DNA of 64,000 bases, taken from the NCBI GenBank assembly GCA_023653785.1, contig JAMKCH010022366.1, positions 1 to 64,000 on the forward strand, in the 5' to 3' direction. Both the position numbers and the translations under genes were made by a program. Source of the DNA: Ophioderma brevispina. Taxonomy: Eukaryota > Echinodermata > Ophiuroidea > Amphilepidida > Ophiodermatidae. The notes under the pieces were generated by a model. The model was given only the letters and a program-made list of their open reading frames with translations. It had not been told where the DNA came from and made no database searches. How positions within the stretch are numbered: position 1 is the stretch's first letter; each line of letters begins with the position of its first letter. Positions 12,197-23,223 of the stretch are shown in pieces.

Positions 12197-12974
12197 ACCA
12201 TGGGTGTTTTTTCAACACTGTCGTGCCGAACCAAAGCCCGAGTCCAAGGCCCCAGAGGGAGACAGCATGACCCGGCTAGTCAGCCGGGGCCTAAGGGTGT
12301 GCGAGAACTGTCAAAAAGCCAGCCCCTATTCTGAAAGACACAACGGGGAGAAGGGACCCACGGTTAAGACACCGACCCAACAGGGGGAAGAGTGTCCAGG
12401 CAAAAAGTCGAAAGACCTCACGGGCTAGCTCAAGGGACGGAGTAAGGCTGGGAGCAAATGAAGGTTAGGCAAACAGGCCAAACCACAGCGCCCAGGAAAA
12501 CAGCCCAGAAGGGGCGAGGGCATACAACTGGGGGGAGCCCAAGCCCCCATGAGGGAACCGAGACACCCGCGTCAAGACTGAAGACCCAAGTCCCGAGAAA
12601 CGGCCAGAGAGAAGGCTAGGCCCAGAGGGCACCAGCCGGGCATGAGAACTGAGTCTCGCGCCCACACTTAAGTGAGGACGGAGGGCAAGGAAACAAGCAA
12701 AGCGCGGATGTTCAGGTTCCCGTACGGGGTGTTAGGACCAGGGGGGGGGGAGGACTAAAGCCCCTTACCCCAGCCTAGGCCGGCCCAGTGAAGCCCCTAG
12801 AGGGGCCACGTTTAGACCGACACAGGCACAGGCCTGCAAAAAGCCCCGAAGGGAGCCAAGGTAACACCACCAAGCAGTTAGAGCCTCAGCCCTAGGCCAG
12901 AGGCCAGGCTCGGCCCGGCTAGGTCGACAAGGGTCCAGCCAAGCTGCATGGAAAGAACCAAAGCCAGCTACCCT

Positions 12975-12975
<1 letters not shown>

Positions 12976-13027
<52 letters not shown>

Positions 13028-13189
13028 GCGGGGGGGGGAAAAAAAATAAGGGGGGGGGGGGGGGGGTGGGGGGGGGTAAAAAAATTAAGGGGGGGGAAGG
13101 GGGGGGGGGGGGGGGTGTGGGGGTGGGGGGGCGGGGTGGGGGGGGGGGGGCGGGGGGGGGGGGGGGTGGGTGGGGTGGGGTGTCCGGGT

Positions 13190-13234
<45 letters not shown>

Positions 13235-13266
13235 GGGGGGTTGGGGGGGGGGGGGGGGGGGGGGGT

Positions 13267-13319
<53 letters not shown>
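12976..13319. repeat. ~345-base poly-G low-complexity block
   Basis: Almost pure G with rare T, A and C. It replaces a plain GAGGGG/AGATGAAG junction present in copy 1 at about 3614-3630. The Pro-only and Gly-only reading frames across it are meaningless. It is most likely a base-calling or polishing artefact at a G run. A real G-quadruplex-forming expansion is the alternative. Confidence 0.9.
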
Positions 13320-13320
<1 letters not shown>

Positions 13321-14278
13321 GATGAAGGGCCTAGTTGAGTAGCCGAAGGCTTAGTCGCTTGAATTGTGTGATGAAAGCCCAAAGGCCTAGGCCAAGGCGA
13401 GGGTCAAAGGACGCCAAGGTAACGGCCACGGACCTCCAAGGAAGTCGGGGGCTAAAGTCCCAAAGACCAGTATCAAACCAATGTGGGATACAAGGTCTTG
13501 ACCCCAAAGGGGGATGGGGGAACAGAACTAACATCAGATGGCAAAACTGTCACTAGGCCCCAGCTCGGAAGCGACACTCGGCCCTGCCGATCCCCAGGAG
13601 GGGAGCAGCAAAGCTGCTCATAGCCCTGAAGTCCCAAGTTCCCCAAGGGAGGACAGCGGACTGGTAGTAGCAGTAAGTCCACGTTCCCCAAGGGGAGGGA
13701 GACAGCGGACTAGGCTAGAGCAGTAAGCCTAAACCGTCAGAGCCTAAGAGCCAGGACCGCCAAGGTCTAGATGGCCTAGCGCCTAACTGGCACAGACCAG
13801 AGGCCTCAAGTCCCCGATGGTTAACACGGAACGGGCCCGGACTTGCACCACGAAGGAGCTAGAATACCGGGGCAGCAACAGTCAACAGGCAGCGACGGCA
13901 GTGAGTGACGGAAGCGCCGGCGGACCCCAGAGCTGAAAGCCCAGGGGAGGGTAGAGGACAGGCCCAAGGCTAACCAAGCTCCGAAGGGAGCCCGAGCCGC
14001 GAACGCCCCCCTGCCGGAAGCCGGGGGCAGGTGTGCACAAGGCTAAGGTCTGTGCCCCGCCGAAGCTGCCCAGCTTGCCAGCCATCGCACGCCATGCGCG
14101 CCCCACACCCACCCAGGCCCGACCGCCACCCGGCCGGGCAGAGCTCCCCACGCACCAAGCAAACACCCATCAGAGGGATGGGGGACCTGCACGCAGGGTC
14201 AACACCCATCAGAGTGTCTGCTTCTTGATAGTGGCAGTTCTCCTACTAAAAAAACCACACATGTCAAAGGCATCCAAG

Positions 14279-14300
14279 GCTTGCAACATGGCGGCAATTG
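14279..14300 (+). promoter_or_regulatory. possible YY1-type motif (AACATGGCGGCAATT)
   Basis: The word AACATGGCGGC matches the metazoan YY1 consensus found just downstream of many transcription starts. It lies at the switch from GC-rich to AT-rich sequence in copy 2. In copy 1 the equivalent site reads AAATGTGCGGCAAAT, so either a sequencing error or a mutation destroys it. No transcript evidence can be drawn from sequence alone. Confidence 0.2.
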
Positions 14301-15511
14301 GCTGCCTTTGTTTACCTTTTTCTGCTACACAGATCACATGTCCGCACCGGCGGCAAAAAAGGCCACATAATAAAAGCTCTCCGATGGGTGTGAAAGTCTC
14401 TGTATATTCCTACCAGGTAGAGCGCTATATCCAATTAATAATCCAATAATAATCCAGATAGTTAAGGCTATAGTAGTAGGCGTATTCCGTTTGAGACGAA
14501 TATCAGTCCAGTATCAATATCTCGGATAAATTAATGCCAACAGAGCTGCGATGCGAAAACGGAATGAGGAAGAGTAATGGTGCAGGGTTGACCTGGGGGT
14601 CACGGTCCGAGGACCATTTGTGTCTTGTAAGGGGTGCTAAAATAGGGATTTTGGGGCTTCCACTTTCAGAAGGGCAAATGAATATATGTCAGTCAACATT
14701 GGTGTAAAGAAATCAGCTCAGTGTAATGATTTGAGTAATGTCATGATGGAGGGTTGTCAAGGTCTGGAACTCCTACCACCAAAAAATGCAATCCATATTT
14801 TATATAGTATGAATCAAACCTTAGCACAAAATTGACGAAATGTTGGGTAAATTTGTGATAATTGACTAGATTCCTTACCGTTTAAGACTTTTGGCAAATA
14901 TCAAAAGGTCATAGACCTTTTGAATATTATTTCAAATAGGTGTACAACAAGGGTTACAATCATTAACAAGTACCCAACTGCACAAAGATTTCTTGTGCTT
15001 TTTGATTTCGACCTTGTCGATGGAGTTGGGGAAGAGCTGAGCTTGTGAGGGAGGAGGCAGGGAATTGGCCAGCAAACCAATGAATGACAACCATTCGAGT
15101 AAGTAAGAGAGATCCAAGCGGAAAAGCTTTTTAACACCTTCGGGACCTGTGCTAGGCAATTTCTGCTCCTCTCACAACAAGAATTTCGCGGTAAAGGATT
15201 GGCTGTTGTGACCTCAGCCAGCCACAATTTTGTGGGTAAAACCAGCTGATTATCAGTTACTTTTCATGAAAAAAACAGCCCTAGAGAGGCGAGCATGTCT
15301 AGAATCAAAGGGCAGGTTCTGTTCAAAAATGCTACGTCACCCTAGTGTTACAATGGTTCAGCTTCAGTGCACTAAACCATAAAACTCCTGAAGGAATCTG
15401 GACTGGAAGTAGCCCAAAGTGCAGGGAAAGTGTTAAGATTGGAAATGGGATTGGGCCGTATTATAAACCCAAGATATTGCCACCAGAGAACATATGGCTG
15501 AAGCTGATTAG

Positions 15512-15730
15512 AGGTTAATGTCCGAATATTTTAGTTTCGAGGGCAAGTGGCCAAAAAAAATCAATGCACAAGCGCTCAGTTTGCCGACGAATAATGGCAC
15601 CCAGCCCCGCCGGTGGCGCGTTGCTTTCATTCTGAAGTCTGGTCACAACTGACGCAAGCCAAAGTGCATTGATTTTTTTTTTTTGCTAAGCATGAGAAGA
15701 AAACTAAAATATATGCAGACATTTTAACCT
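15512..15730. mobile_element. palindromic (hairpin) MITE, copy 2
   Basis: Same inverted-arm element as at 5766-5958, at the corresponding place in copy 2. The arms are AGGTTAATGTCCGAATATTT and its mirror ending in TTAACCT. Small indels lengthen it to about 219 bp. Confidence 0.8.
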
Positions 15731-18700
15731 AATTCATAAATGTTTTATTACAGCAGTCAGCACACGTTTTTACAAAAAACTCTGACTTACGTCTTGAAAT
15801 CCAATCCAGCGATGTTTGCAACGGAAATAATGCACACACCCATCCATAAAAATGAATCAATCCAACGTCGCCAAAATCGCGAAAACGTCTTAAGGACAAA
15901 CGCGTACGCTATTTACATACGCAGGTGCAATGACAAACTATCAATGCATGATTTTGTTCCAAATCAACTATCTTCCTCTTAAAAATAAACGTTTATGAAT
16001 GAGTCTCGGTGAGCAAACCAGTACATGATACCAGCCTGAGTCACTAAACAGCGTGTAAGACCCTGAGGGAGACGTCATGAGTTGGCAGAAATCAATGTAT
16101 TACACCTTTCCTTAACACCACCGTTCGTTCGTTTTAAGTCCAAAATCACAATGAAGATCTCGAACCAGCTGTAGTTTCATCGTCAAAGGTGCATCAGGGC
16201 CCGGATTCCTCTGGGGACTTGTAGACTCACAGTCATCTATGATATGTGGCTAATGGTTTGTGAAAGTTTGGTGAAAGTTCCACAATGATCTTGTGGAAGG
16301 AATGCTTTGAAAAGGCCAGTGTCCAGTTCTGAGTGTGTTGAGTGGACCATGCTTTCCTATCAACGTCACAGAATTTGGGCTTGCTTGCTTAGAAGGGGTG
16401 TCATTAAAAATGCGTTAGTCAAGGTAAGAGGAGACATTGCTCAGACCATTATCATTGAATAAAGGATGATTCGATAGGGATCCTGTGACTGTTTGTGTCG
16501 TGGAGTGGGTAGCAAAGTGATCGTGGAATTCCCTGATCGGAAAGGATGTTGGTGGGGTGATTAGGCAAACCAGGTTCATTAACTTCTTGGCGAGTTGATT
16601 GTCTGAAAGTTTCCTCCTAATGCTATGGAGCTATGCCAGACAGAACTGAGATATTCCCAAAAGGCAACCACTAACAAGTTTCATTGTTCAGTCACTGTGC
16701 TACTACGGTGCAGGTATTCAGCCATGAGTATGCCAAAAGCCACAGCTGATGTTGTATCTGTGTGTCATAGAGATGCACCACATCCAATTCCTGCGAGCCT
16801 TCAGGGAAGATCGATTGACACGAGGACGGCATCTTGGCAGCGCTTGCCTGGTGTTTAATGAAAGTAAGGCTGCGGTCCATGACACCCAGTACTTTGGTGT
16901 GGGTTGTTGGGGAATTTTCTCATCTAAAACGTGATGTTTAAAAAGGTTCTCTTTCTCTTTTTGCGCCAGGCGATTTGCACGGTTGATGGTGGAAAACCAG
17001 AGCTGACGTGTCTTGGGGTTTGCTGAGTTTCAAGGTCATCAATGGAAGAATTGGCTTACAGTGATTAGGTCTTTCTGCAACCTGAATCAGCAGCATTCCA
17101 ATTGCCATCGGGTACTGCAAAACAATATCCCTTGGAATATTGAGACGTGCAATTTTGGAACTGACTGGGTGCAAGGACAGAACCTTGTGGACACCGGTCT
17201 GAAGTATGCAGTTTCTACTGCATTGCCATTTGATGTCTCCAGGACCCCAAAAATATGTAGTAGATGAGCATGAACTGACACGCTGAAATGAGGGAAGATT
17301 TTGAGTATCTGGAGGTAGAGACCTTGATGGCAGACGGCAATAATACGCAGCAGTTAGATCTATGACGGATGCTGCAAAATTCTGCTTCTTCTGTGTATTA
17401 CGCTTTCATTAAACACCACTAATGTTTAGAGCAAGGAAGGAGATAAAACCAGTTGGTGAGCTAACCAAAGGGAAATACACCAGTCCAGCTAGTAAATACA
17501 CCGCCAGCCTTATTATCCTTGCACAGTTGATCTTGCCTTAGAGCTAGAACGGAGGAATGGAAGTAATCAGGGTGAACATAACAGGCAGTCACCTCTTTCT
17601 GATATGGTCATGTTTTGGTAAAGAGAACATCCATGCGCCAAATTTATTATACGCCCATCAAACCATCTATTCGGTTGCACACGCCAGATCTGTGGTTAAA
17701 GGCACTATCCATGATGTGCTTCAATCGAAAATCTAAAAAGATATCATCAAAAATCAGGATTTTGTATTTTGTAACAATTATAGGTATCCTAAGTCTATAA
17801 AGCAATAATACAGGACAAATTGGATATTTAGTCATAACTGTAAGTTATGGACACATATTAAACACATATTGAATGGGGATTCATTATCTTTGCCCACTGA
17901 TATTTTCTTCTTTTTCTGTATTTTTTCAGTTGGAAAATATATACCTTTCGAGAGTCCTACACAACTTATCCTTCTCTTTTACAGCTATTCCTACAAATTT
18001 CAAAATAATATTTTTTATCTTTTGGGTGAATCCACTGATATTGTCAATTATCCATTTCATATACTTTAGTCTGTGTTTGAATCATATCGACGATCCGAAG
18101 CTGGGAGGGTTATAGGTTCAGGTGGGTACTTTGGGTCTTCCGCTAATGGCACGTCTAAAGTCTAACCAAAATTACTTGCTTAAGTTGCCCTGGGTGCTAA
18201 GAAGCTGAATACAGTACTTGCCCAGTTTCAGGCTCTCCCTGCAAATGGCAAAACTCTGTGCACAGTGCAAATGGAACCACCGCGGAACAATTTACATAGA
18301 TTGAAACTTGTTTAAAGTTGGGTTGGTTCTTTGAGTTGAGGATGTTAAAATAAAAGTACATTAAAATCCTTCTGGTTATCCAGAGGATGTTTTGAAAATC
18401 CAATGCTATAATGACATTCCAATATGGCCTATCTGTAGTGTACTAAACGCCATTTGTCAGTACTTGGGGATAAAAACGTATTCAAGAAGTTTAAGAACAC
18501 AAGACATTTCCTGATCATGCAAAAAAGCTCCAGCATGAAAGTTAATGATTAAACAGTTAAAAAGAAGTATACAGCAATCAATACTACTTAATTGAAAAAC
18601 AATTTAATTGACACCCCCCTTTGAATAAAATTTCCGGGTAATAATAATAATAATGGAGATTATTATAAAGTGCCAGACTCTGACCCAAGGGTTTTTGCTA

Positions 18701-19045
18701 GGTAATCAGTGTTTTTGTATATTTTAAAAGGCCATGCTATTCCTAACCATCGCCAACGTGCGGACTTTAAATCGCTATTAGGGAAAAAAAAAATAACGCT
18801 AGTAGCGTTTTTTGTCAATTGCTTCCAGTGCCAATATCGCTGGGAGCGTCGGAGCAATTGAGATGAATTGACGTCCGCTAACTTGCATCAAGTGGCTTGG
18901 TCATGCTAGCGATTTATCGATTAAATATCGGCATTCGCTTTCCCATTCAGCAACGGAAATGTCTGGGCCCACTTGCGATGCTTAGTATATCTTGGCATAT
19001 AGACATGCTTAAAGATGTTGATTGATATTTAGCAAAATCAGCGGG

Positions 19046-19342
19046 GGCTAGTATTCTGAAAGGGAGTCTTAAACGTTAGAATTGGGTTTAAACCAGGGTT
19101 AGTTCTGCGTGGACTTTTTTCCCTTTAAAACACTGTGCATGTTATGTGTAACGGAGTGAGAAAAAGTTTTTCTCATGGATGGGCCAGGAAACCGAAAACG
19201 CCATCCATGAGGACTGGCAATTTTCTCACCCATAACAGCACATTTGTGGAGGTATGTGGAAGGAACATAGGGCTTCAGACATGTAGGACTAACCCTGGTT
19301 GAAACCTGGGTCTAAAGTGAGACTCCCTTCAGAATACCAGCC
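19046..19342. mobile_element. palindromic (hairpin) MITE, copy 2
   Basis: Same element as at 9195-9468. Its ends read GGCTAGTATTCTGAAAGGGA and the complement ending in AATACCAGCC. The interior again has ATGGATGGGCC facing GCCATCCATGAGG. No ORF of note. Confidence 0.8.
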
Positions 19343-20953
19343 ATAATGTACATTTTAAACGATCAAATGTTTTCAAATACTGGAGAGTGTTGTATTATGG
19401 ATTCATTCAATTATGTTGAATGTTTTCTTGTTTTTGAATTCAAGTCATATAGTGCAATTTACCTTCCTCGACTCAGTGAGTCAGTGCGGATTCAGTGGCT
19501 CTCAGCATTAATCGCGCGCATAGATCGCAATCACTGGAGAACACCACCATGGTTTTAGAAAGTCGCAACTTAGTCGGCCCGAGAAATCCTTTACTGACAG
19601 TGTTTGAGGCATGACTCAGGGGAAATAAAGGCACTATACTATTAGTCTTTGTCAAAAATGCCTCAAAAGTTTAACCACCACTTGCGCCATCGCGATGGCT
19701 AAGCCGCGAGAGGCACGAGTGGAAGCAAAGATTTTGGGCCAAAATCAAGCCACACTTCTGTACAAGTTAAGTAGAATGTGTCAATCAAAGTGTGTTATTG
19801 GAAAGAATTTAGTATTATGCACCCTATTAAATGCAGCCAGCCTAAACTGTGAATGGAATAAACTATGTTGAAGGAGGTGGTGGCAGATTACTGAATTTGT
19901 TATTTGATGAGGGGGAAATGTACAGGTCTACTAAATAATTGCTGTGCAGACCGTATCTATCAACAAACTCTGTTTTATACCACAATACAAATGCCCTACA
20001 GTAGCATAAAACAATGCCTCCAGACTAGTATTACATTTGGTTGACAGTATTGCATAAACATGAGCCCACACAGTTGCCGCACCACCATGTCTTGATTGTC
20101 CCAATCAGTTCCGAGGATAGTTGGAAGATTTTCATGTGGAAGCTTAGAAAAATCAAACAAAAATAAACACACTTTTTGGGGAAAAAACATTGATCCATTC
20201 TCTGGAGGGCGCTGCAGCACATTGTGTACAGGATCGGGATGTTGTAAAAAACTAAAAATGAAATAAAGCTTGAGAAGGCTATGCGCCAAGACATACAGTT
20301 TTAAAATTTGTAATACAAAAATTTACTGGATGAACCCCATGTAAAATTTGAGTCTAAAGACTAAATTATAGTGTGCTATGATGAATGATGCAGAATGATG
20401 CGAAGTAATATTTTTAAGTACTAAATACTGGAGAGGAACATGTGAAGATGATACATGTACTATTACTATGCCTAAAACCAGGCATGCTACATTGCTTAAA
20501 GGGGCTAGACTGCATTTTCTGGCACTCAAGAAGTCACTCAACACTATTGACAATATCATGGTCTTATACATTTTGAGCCAATGAATGTTATGTGCCGACA
20601 GGCAGTCTGAGCGAACCCAGGCAGCCGGAGCACCCCATCCTCTGCACATGCCACTCAGCTTCGTTCATGCCTGAACTTTTTGGCTCATTGAGCAATTTAT
20701 TTGGTAAATTGGTGCTTTCTGAAATTTGCAGATATAAAATGACTGCAAAAATGGTGGTATTACAATATCATAAGTTGGCTAACTTTTTGTTGAAAAAGAT
20801 AAAATGTATTTACAACCCTATTCCAAACTGAAGCTGAAAAGGTAAAAAGCTAAATAATGAAAATATTACTAAAAATTATATGATCACCAGACACCCAGTG
20901 AATAATAATGGAAAGAGTTTGTGATCATTTATGTTGTAAAATATGTCATTTTG

Positions 20954-22289
20954 TTTGAAGTTCTGAAACTGTTCTGATTTGAAGAGTCATGGCCTGATTA
21001 CAGTCGTAAGAACCACTGACACTGACCCAAGCTTCCACAGGGGTGTTCACAGTTTGGCCTTTGGTGTCATTTTTGTGTCTCCTGCGAAGGAAGTAGCACA
21101 TAGCTAGGGATTGCTTTGGTGGAGGTGTGTGTGTGTGGCAAAAATGTTAACAATAAACCTTAAACATAATTGCCTGATGTTTCCACATATGTGCACACAT
21201 TTTCATGACACTATGAAACTATGCTACTCCACACATTAGATGTATTGATGGTATTACTTGAACATAATGTAGCAGCTATGACCAGTGTGGAGGGTGTTCT
21301 GTGAATTTGTGGTCATATAAAAAGGGGATGGCCTGACTTATTTATATCAAGTTTTCATCTTGATTGGATTACCTTGACCCCAAAACTTCACCTGTAAAAT
21401 TTTGTGCTGATATTTCAATCCGTTTTGATATGTAAGCTAAAAATGCAATTATGTAAGTCCCATAGAGCACTTAGTAAAATTAATATTGGTTGACCAAAAT
21501 GGGGCACATTTTCACTTATAACATCCAAACCAAACATTTTCTATCTAGCCCTCAGATTTTGCAGGCTAAATGAGAAAAATTTTAGTTTTCTGCACACACC
21601 AAAATATTGATCACTTCCAGTAAAATCTAGGGATCTGGGGACGAGGCTATTTGCAATCGGGCCATGGAACTTTAAAGGTCAAAATGAGATAAAACTCCAA
21701 ATAAAAAAAAAAAAATTAGCAATGCCATCAAGTTATCCTAAGTGAAGTGAATCAGTAATGTTCTTGAGACCTGCAGTTACATGAGGTCAAATGAACCAAC
21801 CTAACAATAGTCATGCAGCCCTATTTGTGACCTCTCTATGTGGCCTTCAGTTGTTGGGTCAAAGGTAAAAATAGTCAATCCTAAAAAATGTAAAAAATGG
21901 CTATGCCATCATTATATTTTAATCAAAGCTTAGATAGCAACAACTGCCTCTCTGTAACCATTAGATAAGATTATTTCTGAAGCCGTCCAGAGTATGATAA
22001 TGAAATCAGGCAAGACAGTAATTAGAGAGACACTTTAAAATTTGTTGTAGGACTGTAAAATGAGTAACTGCAAAAAGCAGTGATTGGTCAAAGTCACTGA
22101 AATGTTATGCTCAATAAAATATTTCTTAATGGTATTGGTTACAGGTAAACCAAAGATACCAGTATTATATTTAGCAGTACATGTTGTAATGTATATGTAA
22201 ATTTATTTATTTATTGAAATATATTCAATTTAAATGTCATGTAGAATTTCAACATCTTATAATTGGCCTTGGAATTTAAAAAAAAAAAA
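20954..22289. other. non-coding AT-rich sequence, no gene seen
   Basis: No coding potential. It begins right after the end of large-repeat copy 2 and reads more cleanly than the sequence before it. Apart from the dispersed repeat at 21290-21560, I see only AT-rich sequence with short poly-A runs (21700-21715, 22277-22290). Confidence 0.5.
21290..21560 (+). repeat. dispersed repeat, inverted partner at 52835-53110
   Basis: Shared words include GGGGATGGCCT, TTCATCTTGAT, CCAAAAC, GATATTTCAATCCGTTT, TAAGTCCCATAGAG and GACCAAAA-GGGGCACA. The partner is in reverse-complement orientation 31 kb away. No coding capacity and no clear terminal repeats. Confidence 0.7.
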
Positions 22290-22650
22290 TGTTTCTAAAG
22301 CGACACAAGGCAATTTTTTATAGGATACAAATTTTTCTAAATTTGCACTTGAGTGGTTGTAGAACACCCACTAAGAACATTTGGAAGGTTTATTGGACTA
22401 ATAAACAGAAAAGAAAAACCAACACATAATTTTGAACTTGGTTTGATATCCTAATCGGTCCCATAGAGAAGCATGTTTGAATTTTTTGGTAGTGCATGAC
22501 AGAAAATGACTAAATCATCTAAGATGGTGTTTTGGACTTATTCACTTCCGTTGTGATGTAATACTCTGGTAAGCATTCTTAATATGTTAAACAAACATTT
22601 TGCAAAAAAAATGGCAGTGCATTTTTTGGGAAATGTCCTTGTCTCTTTAG
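22290..22650 (+). repeat. dispersed repeat, partner at 38918-39300
   Basis: Shared landmarks in order are a CGACACAAGG/GTGACAAGG start, TTTGCACT-GAGTGGTTGTAGA, GAACATTTGGAAGG, CGGTCCC-ATAGA, CTTATTCACTTC-G-TGTGAT and TGTCTCTTTAGGTGCA. Same orientation in both places, moderately diverged. Function is unknown. Confidence 0.65.
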
Positions 22651-22698
22651 GTGCAGATATACTAGCCAGGTTTAGATGCCAAATGCAATGCATGTTCT

Positions 22699-22903
22699 CA
22701 GTGGCGTAACGGGCCTGCCCGCTCTGAGGGGGCAAATTTCCCAGTCTTGGGAAATTTTGGCTCTCAGGGGGTCAAAAGGCCAATTTTTCCCAGTCAGAGG
22801 GCTAAAAACCGCTGATTTAGCATGATTTTTGCAAATTTTTTCCCGGCCAAAGTCGTCAGGGGGGCAACCTGCCCCCCCTGCCCCCCCGCCTGTTATGCCA
22901 CTG
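22699..22903. mobile_element. hAT-type MITE with perfect 8-bp target duplication
   Basis: Ends are CAGTGGCGTAACGGG and the inverted CCTGTTATGCCACTG. Identical 8-bp flanks CATGTTCT lie at 22691-22698 and 22904-22911, the target-site size of hAT transposons. The 205-bp interior is G/C-rich at both ends (GAGGGGGCAAA; GGGGGGCAACCTGCCCCCC) and non-coding. A second, more eroded copy is at 61679-61888. It must be non-autonomous because no transposase is present. Confidence 0.88.
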
Positions 22904-22911
22904 CATGTTCT

Positions 22912-23215
22912 AGTACGCAAAATATGGAATTCTTTTGTTCAAGCGTCCGTGAACCAAAGAATTCCACATTCCAAGTACATCCAATGCCTTGTGTCTGTAA
23001 TCTGCCTATCATTGACCCACTGAAAATTCACTGTGTTTTGGTATATTTCTCTAAAGTCATGAATGGGAATATAAAACCAATCCATTGATGGGAAACATAA
23101 GTGAAAATCATTCTTCGGCAGCTGATTCTAGTTTAGAGGTCTCTTGTACTGTGTGGTATTTGTGTGCATTTTCTTGGGGAAAGTCTGGAATAGGCCAGTG
23201 CGCTTTCCTACCAGT
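22912..23215. other. short intergenic stretch, no gene seen
   Basis: Ordinary AT-rich sequence between two hAT-type elements. Short frames only, with no recognisable motif. Confidence 0.4.
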
Positions 23216-23223
23216 ATTTGTAG

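Larger units (their letters stand above)
11069..12224. repeat. head-to-tail and inverted cluster of tRNA-like SINE units
   Basis: Five units of ~270 bp or fragments lie here. Two full units and a truncated one are on the minus strand (11070-11345, 11347-11640, 11670-11757), then one full and one truncated unit are on the plus strand (11758-12047, 12048-12224). Each unit has a tRNA-like core, a body with CAACACTGTCGTGC, TCCTTGTCTACCTGGAG and TAAGTAGTTTAAATT, and an end with TTCGAACCTAAC. Strand flips at 11757/11758, giving an imperfect palindrome. The cluster sits exactly between the two copies of the large repeat; copy 2 begins inside the last truncated unit. Confidence 0.85.
12225..20953 (+). 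repeat. large direct repeat, copy 2 (~8.7 kb)
   Basis: This is a direct copy of 2897-11068 in the same order throughout. Extra length comes mostly from the poly-G block at 12976-13319. Point differences are dominated by homopolymer-length and one-base indels on both sides, the signature of raw long-read error more than of evolution. The left edge abuts a truncated SINE unit. The right edge, after GTCATTTTG, runs into unrelated sequence (TTTGAAGTTCTGAAACTG). Confidence 0.92.

Noticed and set aside
12765..13382. 205-codon Pro-rich frame and overlapping Gly-rich frames
   Set aside because: They exist only because of the poly-G block; the sequence is absent from the matching place in copy 1.
16625..17281. 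Possible spliced gene inside the large repeat (several overlapping short frames on both strands)
   Set aside because: The corresponding frames in copy 1 (6442-7499) are different and broken; no protein motif is seen in either.
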